Positions 54,495-62,167 of a stretch of DNA of 64,000 nt are shown here, piece after piece. The notes beneath the pieces were generated by a model. It made no database searches. It saw only the letters and a program-made list of their open reading frames with translations, and was not told the DNA's origin. This DNA is from Polaribacter sp. L3A8. GTDB taxonomy: Bacteria; Bacteroidota; Bacteroidia; Flavobacteriales; Flavobacteriaceae. Each line of letters starts with the position of its first letter. Positions within the stretch are counted from its first letter, which is position 1. Location: NCBI RefSeq assembly GCF_009796785.1, contig NZ_CP047026.1, forward strand, positions 3,144,501-3,208,500, written 5' to 3'. A program made the position numbers and the translations under genes.

Positions 54495-54525
54495 AAAAGC
54501 CTCACTGTTATAGTGAGGCTTTTTA
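54495..54525. terminator. Terminator of zinc-ribbon copy 2, also serving rseP
   Basis: AAAAGCCTCACT (54495-54506) pairs with AGTGAGGCTTTT (54512-54523). A- and T-runs on both sides make it suitable for both this gene and the convergent rseP. Confidence 0.85.
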
Positions 54526-54541
54526 ATAGCTTTTATGTTGT

Positions 54542-55888
54542 TTAGTTAAACAACCTAAAAATATCGTTTCCGTTAGCAAAAAGTAACAATGCTATTAAAA
54601 GAATAAAACCTGTTACTTGTGCGTATTCTAAAAATTTATCTCCTGGCTTTTTACCTGTAATCATTTCCCAGAGGGTAAAGACAACGTGTCCACCATCTAA
54701 AGCAGGTATTGGTAAAAGGTTCATAAAACCTAACATAATAGATAAAAATGCTGTAATGTTCCAGAAAGACTCTGCGCTCCATTCGCTAGGAAATATACTT
54801 CCAATAGAAATAAAACCACCTAAACCTTTGTAAGCACCTGTACTTGGGTTAAAAATTTTCTTTAATTGTTTTATGTAATCTGTAAGTGTTTTTACAGACT
54901 TGTTCCATCCTGCAGGTATTGCTTCTCCAAATGAATACTCAATATTTGCTAACTTGTAATAGCCTAATCTTTCTAAATCTTTAGAAGGTAATTGACCAAA
55001 GCCAACACCTAGTTCTGCCTTGTTATTAACTTTTACAGCAATATCTTTAGTTTCAGTACCTCTTTTAACGGTTACTTTAATTTCTTGATTTTTAAATTTG
55101 CTTAATTCAGTTTTAGCTTCATCAAAATATTTTACCTTGTTTCCATTAATACCAACAATAATGTCATTTAGTTTTAAATCAGAACCAATATTTGGTGAGT
55201 CTTCAGAGACTGCTCCAATAACAAAAGGATATCTAGGTAGTAAAATTGCACCTGCATCTTTACCTCTGTCTACTAATTGAGAGATAAAATCTTCAGGAAT
55301 TACTTTATCAATTATTTCTCCGTTTCTTTCTATTTGAAAGTTGTTTCCATTAACAAAACCTAAGGTTAACTCATTAAATTTCTTAATTTTTTCTCCATCA
55401 ATAGTCAAAACTTTATCGCCTGTTTTTAGGCCTAAATTCATAGCTAAAGAATCTTGTACCCAAACACCATCTTTTACATTTTCGTTTGGTAAATATCTTT
55501 CTCCGTAGGCATACATTAACATTATGTAGATAAAAATACCTAATACAAAGTTTACAAAAACTCCACCTAGCATAATTATTAAACGTTGCCACGCAGGTTT
55601 AGAACGGAATTCCCAAGGTTGCGGTGGTAATGCCATCTGTTCAGTATCCATGCTTTCATCTATCATTCCAGATATTTTTACATATCCTCCTAAAGGAATC
55701 CAACCAATACCATAAACGGTATCACCAATTTTTTTCTTAAAAATAGAAAATTTATAATCAAAGAATAAGTAGAATTTTTCTACTCTTGTTTTAAATAGTT
55801 TTGCAGGGATAAAGTGCCCTAACTCGTGTAGTACAATTAATAAAGATAAACTTAAAATAAATTGCGATGCTTTTATTAATATTTCCAT
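54542..55888 (-). CDS. rseP: RIP metalloprotease RseP (site-2 protease)
   Basis: A 448-residue intramembrane zinc protease. The active site HELGH is at residues 21-25 in the first membrane segment, and the second metal region is NLLPIPALDGGHVVF near the C-terminus. Two PDZ-like domains lie between (about 130-330). It should cleave membrane-bound anti-sigma factors after a first cut. A TACATTTG -7 box lies about 30 bases upstream. It stands alone. Confidence 0.95.
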   Translation of the reverse strand: MEILIKASQFILSLSLLIVLHELGHFIPAKLFKTRVEKFYLFFDYKFSIFKKKIGDTVYGIGWIPLGGYVKISGMIDESMDTEQMALPPQPWEFRSKPAWQRLIIMLGGVFVNFVLGIFIYIMLMYAYGERYLPNENVKDGVWVQDSLAMNLGLKTGDKVLTIDGEKIKKFNELTLGFVNGNNFQIERNGEIIDKVIPEDFISQLVDRGKDAGAILLPRYPFVIGAVSEDSPNIGSDLKLNDIIVGINGNKVKYFDEAKTELSKFKNQEIKVTVKRGTETKDIAVKVNNKAELGVGFGQLPSKDLERLGYYKLANIEYSFGEAIPAGWNKSVKTLTDYIKQLKKIFNPSTGAYKGLGGFISIGSIFPSEWSAESFWNITAFLSIMLGFMNLLPIPALDGGHVVFTLWEMITGKKPGDKFLEYAQVTGFILLIALLLFANGNDIFRLFN

Positions 55889-55917
55889 TCAGCGTTAAAT
55901 CATAATTAAAATAGTCG

Positions 55918-55925
55918 CAAATGTA
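55918..55925 (-). promoter_or_regulatory. Candidate -7 box of rseP
   Basis: TACATTTG on the minus strand matches TAnnTTTG and lies about 30 bases upstream of the rseP ATG. Confidence 0.45.
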
Positions 55926-56048
55926 CGTTTTTAAAGGTAGTTGTAAAAGGGCTAATAGAACTTGATTTTTTATTTTAACAAAGTATTTGTTTTTGTTTGC
56001 TTCTTTAAGGTTTTTTTAAGTCGTAAATTTGTCTTTCAAAACTATTTT

Positions 56049-56729
56049 ATGGAGTTAAAATTCTTTAAAAAATCATTACCAACACTTATTTTTTTAATAA
56101 TTGTTTCAGCGATCACCCTTCCTGTATTTTATCATTTATTAAAAGTAGATAATCGTCTTAAAATTTACAACCCAGTAGATGTAAACCCGAGATTGGTAGA
56201 CGAAAGTATGTTACATATTACAAAAAATCACACAGTAGCAGATTTTAAACTTATCAACCAAAATGGAAAAACCATTACAAATGATGATTATAAAGATAAA
56301 ATTTACGTAGCAGATTTCTTTTTTACACGCTGCCAAACTATTTGTATTGCAATGGCTTATAATATGAGTGAATTGCAAGAATATTATAAAGATGATAACG
56401 ATATTATGTTTTTGTCTCATTCCGTAACTCCTGTAATAGATAGTGTTTCCGTATTAAGGGAATATGCAGATAGAAAAGGGGTTATAGATGGAAAGTGGAA
56501 TGTTACTACTGGTGCTAAAAAACACATTTATGAGTTGGCTAGAAAAAGTTATTTTGCTGTAACCGATGAAGGCGATGGAGATGAAAACGATTTTATACAT
56601 ACAGAACAGTTTGTGTTAGTGGATAAGGAACAGCGTATCCGTGGTTATTATGATGGTACCGAGAAGAAAGATATGGAAAAGTTAAAAAAGGATATAGTTT
56701 TGTTAAAAGAAGAATATGCTTCTAAATAA
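56049..56729 (+). CDS. SCO1/SenC-type copper chaperone
   Basis: About 226 residues. The ATG at 56049 opens a membrane anchor (FFKKSLPTLIFLIIVSAITL) and is preferred over the in-frame start at 55962, which would add 29 unlikely residues. A thioredoxin fold follows with the copper-binding CxxxC motif (FFFTRCQTICIAM) and the distal His in DFIHTEQFVLVD. SCO proteins deliver copper to the CuA site of cytochrome oxidase. It lies 30 bases upstream of the feo promoter but has no obvious link to iron uptake. Confidence 0.92.
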   Translation: MELKFFKKSLPTLIFLIIVSAITLPVFYHLLKVDNRLKIYNPVDVNPRLVDESMLHITKNHTVADFKLINQNGKTITNDDYKDKIYVADFFFTRCQTICIAMAYNMSELQEYYKDDNDIMFLSHSVTPVIDSVSVLREYADRKGVIDGKWNVTTGAKKHIYELARKSYFAVTDEGDGDENDFIHTEQFVLVDKEQRIRGYYDGTEKKDMEKLKKDIVLLKEEYASK

Positions 56730-56762
56730 CTTGTTTAGAATCATTCTAAATTCTTATATTTG
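56730..56762 (+). promoter_or_regulatory. feo promoter with Fur-like palindrome
   Basis: TTG at 56731-56733 and TATATTTG at 56755-56762 match the Bacteroidetes -33 and -7 elements with a 21-bp spacer. The spacer holds the perfect 17-bp palindrome TTTAGAATCATTCTAAA (56734-56750), a 7-1-7 layout like Fur boxes. Binding there would block the polymerase, so iron-dependent repression of feoAB is likely. It also rules out the TTG at 56760 as a start codon, since that lies in the -7 box. Confidence 0.8.
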
Positions 56763-56780
56763 CCTTCCAAATTAAATTCA

Positions 56781-57011
56781 TTGAGCACAATAGCTACATT
56801 ACGTAAGGGAGAAATTGGGTATATTTCTGAAGAGTCTTTAGATTTTATTCCATTAAAATTACTAGAAATGGGTTGTTTGCCTGGTGCTGAGGTTCAGTTA
56901 GTTCAAATAGCTCCGTTAAAAGACCCTATTTATATTTGTGTAAACGGAAGTCATTTGGCTATAAGAAAAGAAACAGCTTCTAAAATTATAATCCTTAAAG
57001 CAAATTTGTAA
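56781..57011 (+). CDS. feoA: Ferrous iron transport protein FeoA
   Basis: A small SH3-like protein of about 76 residues that assists FeoB. The start is taken as TTG at 56781 (STIATLRKGEIGYI), because the longer frame from 56760 begins inside the -7 promoter box. The family pattern is LLEMGCLPGAEVQLVQIAPLKDPI and then the C-terminal LAIRKETASKIII. It overlaps feoB by one base (stop TAA and start ATG share an A), so the two are translationally coupled. Confidence 0.92.
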   Translation: MSTIATLRKGEIGYISEESLDFIPLKLLEMGCLPGAEVQLVQIAPLKDPIYICVNGSHLAIRKETASKIIILKANL

Positions 57012-59122
57012 TGTCTAAAAATGATATAAAAGTAGCTTTAATAGGGAATCCAAATACAGGAAAAACATCACTCTTTAATCAGCTTACAGGTTTAAATCAA
57101 AAAGTTGGTAATTATCCAGGTATTACTGTCGATAAAAAAGAAGGAGTTAGTAAATTATCTGCTACTCAGAATGCAATTATTACAGATTTACCAGGAACTT
57201 ATAGTATCAATCCAACTTCTATGGATGAAAGTATTGTTTTAAAAACACTACTTAAAAAAGACATAAAAGAATCGCCAGACGTTATTTTGGTGGTTGCGGA
57301 TATAGAAAACTTAAAAAGAAACTTATTACTTTTTTCTCAAATTAAAGATTTAGAAATACCTACAGTTTTGGCAATCAATATGGTTGATCAAATGCATAAA
57401 AAAGGAATTACTATTGATTTATCTTTATTAAAAAAAGAGTTAAATACAGAAGTTATTTTAATAAGTGCAAGAAAAAATGAAGGAATTAATGATGTAAAAG
57501 CGGCTATTATTCGCTGTCATGTGGCAGCAAAGGCTTCTCCGCTTTGCGGAATAGATCATAAAATAGATCCCGATTATTTTGCAAAATTAAAAGAAGTTAG
57601 CCCTAATTATTCTTTGTATGAATTGTGGTTAATGATTACTCAGAATAATTACCCTGAAACTGTTACTAAAGAAGAAAAAGAAAAATTATTAGCATTTAAA
57701 AAAGATGTTTCTAAACTAAAGAGATATCAACATAAAGAAACAATTTACCGTTATCAAGAAATTAATAAAATTCTAAAGAAAACATATATAGTTGATAAAA
57801 CGAAAGCAACCGATTTACGTGGTAAATTAGATAGAGTATTTACACATAAGTTTTTTGGGTACTTTTTCTTTGTCTTTTTGTTGTTAGTTATTTTTCAATC
57901 TGTTTTCGATTGGGCTTCTGTACCAATGGATTTTATTGATGCTACTTTTGCTGAAATTGCAGATTTTGCAAAAGGTAATTTACCAGCAGGAATGCTTACA
58001 AACCTATTAACAGAAGGAATCATTCCAGGTATTGGAGGTGTCATTATATTTATACCACAAATTGCCATTCTATTTCTATTTATCGCCATTTTAGAAGAAA
58101 CAGGATATATGAGTCGTGTTGTGTTTTTAATGGATAAAATTATGCGACGTTTTGGTATGAATGGTAAAAGTATCATTCCGTTAATTTCTGGAACAGCCTG
58201 TGCAATACCTGCAATTATGGCAACCAGAACAATTGCTAGTTGGAAAGAACGTTTAATTACCATCTTGGTGGTGCCTTTTACAACATGTTCTGCACGTTTA
58301 CCTATTTATGCAATTTTAATTTCGCTGATAATTCCAAATAAAAAAATATTCGGATTCTTAAATTTACAAGGTTTAGTTTTATTGTCATTATATGCATTGG
58401 GTTTTACAACAGCAATTATTGCAGCGTATATTTTACATAAAACATTAAAAATAAAATCGAAGTCGTTTTTTGTAGTAGAAATGCCAAACTACAAGCTACC
58501 ATCTATAAAAAATGTATTTTTTGAAGTTATAGAAAAAACAAAGTCATTTGTTTTAGAAGCAGGTAAAATCATTTTGGCACTGTCTATTATTCTTTGGTTT
58601 TTAGCATCAAACGGACCAAGTTCTTTTGAGAATGCTGAAAAAAACACGATTGAAAACGTTGCAAATCAAAATTTACCTGACCAAGAATTACAACAAAAAA
58701 TAGCATCTGCAAGATTAGAGAATTCTTATATTGGTATTTTAGGTAAAACAATAGAGCCAGCAATTAGGCCTTTAGGGTATGATTGGAAAATAGGAATTGC
58801 TCTAATAACTTCATTTGCTGCAAGAGAAGTATTTGTTGGTACTTTGGCTACTATTTATAGTGTAGAGGCAGGCGATGAAAACACTTCTACTATTAAAGAA
58901 AAAATGAGGTCTGAAGTGAATCCGGAAACCGGCGAAAGCAGATTTAATTTTCCTGTAGGAATGTCTTTAATGGTTTTTTACGCATTTGCAATGCAATGTA
59001 TGGCAACATTAGCGATTGTTAAGAGAGAAACAAAGACATGGAAATGGCCACTAATACAACTTTTCGGTATGGGCTTATTGGCTTATGTGGCATCATTTAT
59101 AACCTTTCAAATTTTAAGTTAA
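57011..59122 (+). CDS. feoB: Ferrous iron transporter FeoB
   Basis: A 703-residue inner-membrane Fe2+ transporter. The N-terminal G domain has GNPNTGKTSLFNQLTG (G1), the DLPGTYSINP G3 region and NMVD (G4), followed by a helical GDI-like domain and two Gate domains with the FIPQIAILFLFIAILEETGYMSR and CSARLPIYAIL segments. Length is typical for Bacteroidetes FeoB. It sits in a feoA-feoB-small Cys-rich gene operon with one-base overlaps on both sides, under the Fur-like box. Confidence 0.96.
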   Translation: MSKNDIKVALIGNPNTGKTSLFNQLTGLNQKVGNYPGITVDKKEGVSKLSATQNAIITDLPGTYSINPTSMDESIVLKTLLKKDIKESPDVILVVADIENLKRNLLLFSQIKDLEIPTVLAINMVDQMHKKGITIDLSLLKKELNTEVILISARKNEGINDVKAAIIRCHVAAKASPLCGIDHKIDPDYFAKLKEVSPNYSLYELWLMITQNNYPETVTKEEKEKLLAFKKDVSKLKRYQHKETIYRYQEINKILKKTYIVDKTKATDLRGKLDRVFTHKFFGYFFFVFLLLVIFQSVFDWASVPMDFIDATFAEIADFAKGNLPAGMLTNLLTEGIIPGIGGVIIFIPQIAILFLFIAILEETGYMSRVVFLMDKIMRRFGMNGKSIIPLISGTACAIPAIMATRTIASWKERLITILVVPFTTCSARLPIYAILISLIIPNKKIFGFLNLQGLVLLSLYALGFTTAIIAAYILHKTLKIKSKSFFVVEMPNYKLPSIKNVFFEVIEKTKSFVLEAGKIILALSIILWFLASNGPSSFENAEKNTIENVANQNLPDQELQQKIASARLENSYIGILGKTIEPAIRPLGYDWKIGIALITSFAAREVFVGTLATIYSVEAGDENTSTIKEKMRSEVNPETGESRFNFPVGMSLMVFYAFAMQCMATLAIVKRETKTWKWPLIQLFGMGLLAYVASFITFQILS

Positions 59123-59235
59123 TGCAAGAAATTATCGCTTATATATTAGTAGCACTGGCTGTTGTCTTTTTATTAAGAAAATATATTTTTCCTTCTAAAA
59201 AGAATAAAGGATGTGGTACAGATTGTGGTTGTTAA
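59122..59235 (+). CDS. FeoB-associated Cys-rich membrane protein
   Basis: A 37-residue protein, below the size usually called automatically: one membrane helix (IIAYILVALAVVFLLRKYIF), then a basic linker and the cysteine-rich tail GCGTDCGC. Its ATG overlaps the feoB stop by one base. Such proteins (PF12669-like) end many feo operons in this phylum and may bind iron or modulate FeoB; function is not proven. Confidence 0.85.
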   Translation: MQEIIAYILVALAVVFLLRKYIFPSKKNKGCGTDCGC

Positions 59236-59455
59236 TATTTTAGCTAACACTAATTCACCCATTTATTAAATTCATTTTTTTATTAATTTCTTTAAAATTA
59301 TGTTTTCTGAAACAAGGAGCCTTGTTTTTTTACTTGTGATTTATGTAATTAACTTTTGAATTTTTAGTATGTTTAACACAAAATTAATAACAGATTCGTG
59401 TAAGGTTTTTTATTTTTGATGACTTACATTTTAATCATATTATAAATTATAAAAA

Positions 59456-60016
59456 ATGAAGAAAACAATTTTATCCTTTGCAGTTTTTGCAATTGCAATT
59501 ATGTCATCAACAGATAGTGTAGCTCAGAAATTTCCAAGATTAGATGTGAGTCCTATGGATGCAGCTACGTACCCAAATGATTGGAAAAACGCAGATAAGT
59601 TAGTAAAAGTTATATACGGAAGACCACAGTTAAAAGGGAGAGACTTGTCTACTTTAGCAGAGGTTTCAGATAAAGGTGTTTGGAGAACTGGTGCAAATGA
59701 AGCTCCAGAAGTTACTTTCTTTAAGGATGTGTTGTTTGGAGGAGAAGAAGTAAAAGCGGGTACATATACGTTGTTTAGTATTCCTGCAGAGAATGAATGG
59801 ACGTTGGTGCTTAGTTCTGTTAGAAATGTTTGGGGGCATTATACATATGATAAGAAAGATGATGTTCTTAGGGTTTTTGCTAAAGTTTCTAAATCAGAAA
59901 AAACCATTGAAGCTTTTTCAATTGTTTTTAATGAAGATAAAGATGATGTAGTAAATATGTACTTAGGTTGGGGTAATACAATAGTTTCTATTCCTGTACA
60001 AGAAGTTGTAGAATAG
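59456..60016 (+). CDS. DUF2911 periplasmic protein
   Basis: A 186-residue protein with a signal peptide (MKKTILSFAVFAIAIMSSTDSVAQ) and a DUF2911 domain (about 30-185), recognisable from VIYGRPQLKGRDLST, KGVWRTGANEAPEVTF and AGTYTLFSIPAENEWTLVLS. Family members are widespread in Bacteroidetes and of unknown function. A TATTTTTG box at 59411-59418 may be its -7 element. It stands alone, followed by a long hairpin. Confidence 0.9.
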   Translation: MKKTILSFAVFAIAIMSSTDSVAQKFPRLDVSPMDAATYPNDWKNADKLVKVIYGRPQLKGRDLSTLAEVSDKGVWRTGANEAPEVTFFKDVLFGGEEVKAGTYTLFSIPAENEWTLVLSSVRNVWGHYTYDKKDDVLRVFAKVSKSEKTIEAFSIVFNEDKDDVVNMYLGWGNTIVSIPVQEVVE

Positions 60017-60074
60017 TAATTGCTGCCCTTGTAATTGCTATATTTATAGAGAGCTCCTTTAGCTGCTCTATGTT

Positions 60075-60136
60075 AAAAAAGCTTTAAATTATTTTGTTTT
60101 CTAAATTAGGAAACAAAATAATTTAAAGCTTTTTTA
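60075..60136. terminator. Bidirectional terminator with a 25-bp perfect stem
   Basis: The arms at 60075-60099 and 60111-60135 are perfect reverse complements over 25 bases (AAAAAAGCTTTAAATT... and its complement), closing an 11-base loop. T-runs on either strand make it a terminator for both the DUF2911 gene and the convergent SPOR gene. Confidence 0.85.
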
Positions 60137-60218
60137 TTTGTCTTAACAATGGAATAATGTAGTTGTTAAGTGTATTTCTGTAAGAATGCAATAACGAGAA
60201 TAAATAATTTAAAATTAA

Positions 60219-60587
60219 TTATTTACCCATAGGAATTACTATAATACCAGAGAATTTTTCTTGAAACTTCATTAAATCTTTATCAGCTTCTAATTTTGTT
60301 TTATAATTACCTACTTGTACCTTCCATTCTGGCGCATTATAGACCAATTTTGAAAAAATTCCAGGAAATTCTACTTTAAAACGGGCTATAAACGTTCTTG
60401 CCTTTGCTTCATTTCCATTATAAAGTTGAATTCTATAACCAAATCCGTAGGTGCTATTAAAGCTTCTTTTTTTAGAAATTATACTTTTAATTTCTGCAGG
60501 CTCATTAGTTTTGTTCTGAGAAAAAGAACTGTAACTTGTTGTTAATAAAACAATCAAAAACGAAAGCGCTGTTAATTTAATATTCAT
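60219..60587 (-). CDS. Small exported SPOR-domain protein
   Basis: A 122-residue protein: signal peptide (MNIKLTALSFLIVLLTTSYSSFSQ), a short linker, and a SPOR domain (about 48-122; YGFGYRIQLYNGNEAKARTFI, then WKVQVGNYKTKLEADKDL). SPOR domains bind denuded peptidoglycan at division sites. The protein consists of little more than this domain, so it is probably a periplasmic peptidoglycan binder. A TATTTTTG box is about 20 bases upstream of the ATG. Confidence 0.88.
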   Translation of the reverse strand: MNIKLTALSFLIVLLTTSYSSFSQNKTNEPAEIKSIISKKRSFNSTYGFGYRIQLYNGNEAKARTFIARFKVEFPGIFSKLVYNAPEWKVQVGNYKTKLEADKDLMKFQEKFSGIIVIPMGK

Positions 60588-60710
60588 ACTATTTAATTTT
60601 GTACAAAAATAACGACTAGTTTAGAAATAAATTAGGTTAAGCGCTTATTTAGATTAATTATAAATTATGTTTAACATTCTTTTAGCTTTTCAGATTTTAG
60701 GAAGAAGTAG

Positions 60711-60718
60711 TACTTTTG
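60711..60718 (+). promoter_or_regulatory. Candidate -7 box of the alternative complex III operon
   Basis: TACTTTTG matches TAnnTTTG and lies about 62 bases before the actA ATG; a TTTT stretch near 60687 is at roughly -33 distance. Confidence 0.4.
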
Positions 60719-60779
60719 TCAAACGGAAAAAAATGACTTATATCATTTTATATTAGATATTTTTAAACAAAGTTTAAGT

Positions 60780-62084
60780 ATGAAAAGTGTAGAATTGCAC
60801 AATAGACTAACCACATTACTTCTAAAGAGTTTTACTTTTCTCCTAATTTTTGCATTTAGCGTATCTGCGTATTCACAAGATGTAGATGAGGCACGTCAAA
60901 AAGAAGGGAAAAAATTATTTAAATCGTTATGTGCTTCTTGTCACAAGTTAGATAAGAAATTAGTAGGACCAGCTTTAGGCGGGGTAGAAGAGAGAAGAGA
61001 AAATGATTGGTTAAAAGCTTGGATTAAAAATAATGCAGAGCTTAGAGCATCGGGAGATGCGGACGCTAATGAAATATTTGACGAGTATAAAGGAGCTGCA
61101 ATGACTGCTTTTCCTCAGTTGTCAGATAAGAACATAGATGACCTTTTGTATTACACAACTGTTGGTGAGCTTAAAAAGAAAGCTGCTGTAGCAGATGCTG
61201 TTGCAACTACAGGTTCTTCTTCTGAAGCACCAGGTTGGTTAATTTATATATTAGCTGCTGCTATTATTGTTGCCTTCTTAATGATTGCTAGTTTGTTAAA
61301 ACAAGTAAATGAATTAAAAGGAAACACTGCACCTGGAGAAAGTTCTAATCTTAAAAGAGATTTACATGAACTTTGGGCAGGATTAAAGAAGAACACTTTC
61401 TTAAAAGTTTTAGGGACAATATTCTTGTTGTTGGTTGGTGCTTATTTTGTTTTTGGTACTTTATTTAAAGTGGGTGTTGATCAAGGATATCAACCAATTC
61501 AGCCAATTGCATTTTCACATAAAATACATGCAGGAGATAATAAGATAGATTGTCAATATTGTCACTCATCAGCAAAACATAGTAAAACATCTGGTATACC
61601 ATCTGTTAATGTTTGTATGAATTGTCATAAAAACATATCTGAAGTTGCAGATGATACAGTTGTAGAATTAGAAGACGGTGTTGTTCTTGGCAAACCAGAA
61701 TTAGATCTTGAAATTGCAAAAGTATATACAGCTGCTGGTTGGGATGCAGATAACTTAGAGTATACTGGTAAAACTGCGCCGATTAAATGGGTGAGAGTTC
61801 ATAACTTACCAGATTTTGTATACTATAATCATTCGCAACACGTAACGGTTGCAGGGTTAAAATGTCAGAAATGTCATGGACCTGTAGAAGAAATGGACGA
61901 ATTATATCAATATTCTCCATTAACGATGGGTTGGTGTATCGATTGTCATAAGGATACTAAAGTGGATTTAAAAGGTAATGATTATTACAAGAAAATTCAT
62001 GAAGACTTGGCAAAGAAGTACAATGTAGATCAAGTTACCATTGCACAATTAGGTGGTAAGGAATGTGGTAAATGTCACTACTAG
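60780..62084 (+). CDS. actA: Alternative complex III ActA with N-terminal monohaem cytochrome c domain
   Basis: The multihaem subunit of the quinol-oxidising alternative complex III, 434 residues. After a signal-like N-terminus there is a monohaem class I cytochrome c domain (CASCH, C51), a membrane helix (about 152-172), a second helix (about 208-228), then five further CxxCH motifs (from C258, C279, C362, C386 and the C-terminal CGKCH), the pentahaem ActA part. The total of six haem sites suggests that a separate monohaem subunit (ActE-like) is fused to ActA. actB follows 83 bases later. Confidence 0.9.
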   Translation: MKSVELHNRLTTLLLKSFTFLLIFAFSVSAYSQDVDEARQKEGKKLFKSLCASCHKLDKKLVGPALGGVEERRENDWLKAWIKNNAELRASGDADANEIFDEYKGAAMTAFPQLSDKNIDDLLYYTTVGELKKKAAVADAVATTGSSSEAPGWLIYILAAAIIVAFLMIASLLKQVNELKGNTAPGESSNLKRDLHELWAGLKKNTFLKVLGTIFLLLVGAYFVFGTLFKVGVDQGYQPIQPIAFSHKIHAGDNKIDCQYCHSSAKHSKTSGIPSVNVCMNCHKNISEVADDTVVELEDGVVLGKPELDLEIAKVYTAAGWDADNLEYTGKTAPIKWVRVHNLPDFVYYNHSQHVTVAGLKCQKCHGPVEEMDELYQYSPLTMGWCIDCHKDTKVDLKGNDYYKKIHEDLAKKYNVDQVTIAQLGGKECGKCHY

Positions 62085-62167
62085 TTAAAAAGAATTAAAA
62101 ATTAAAAGATTAAAAACTGAATGTAATTTTTAGTTTAAATCTTTCAATCATTAAATAAAAAGTATAA

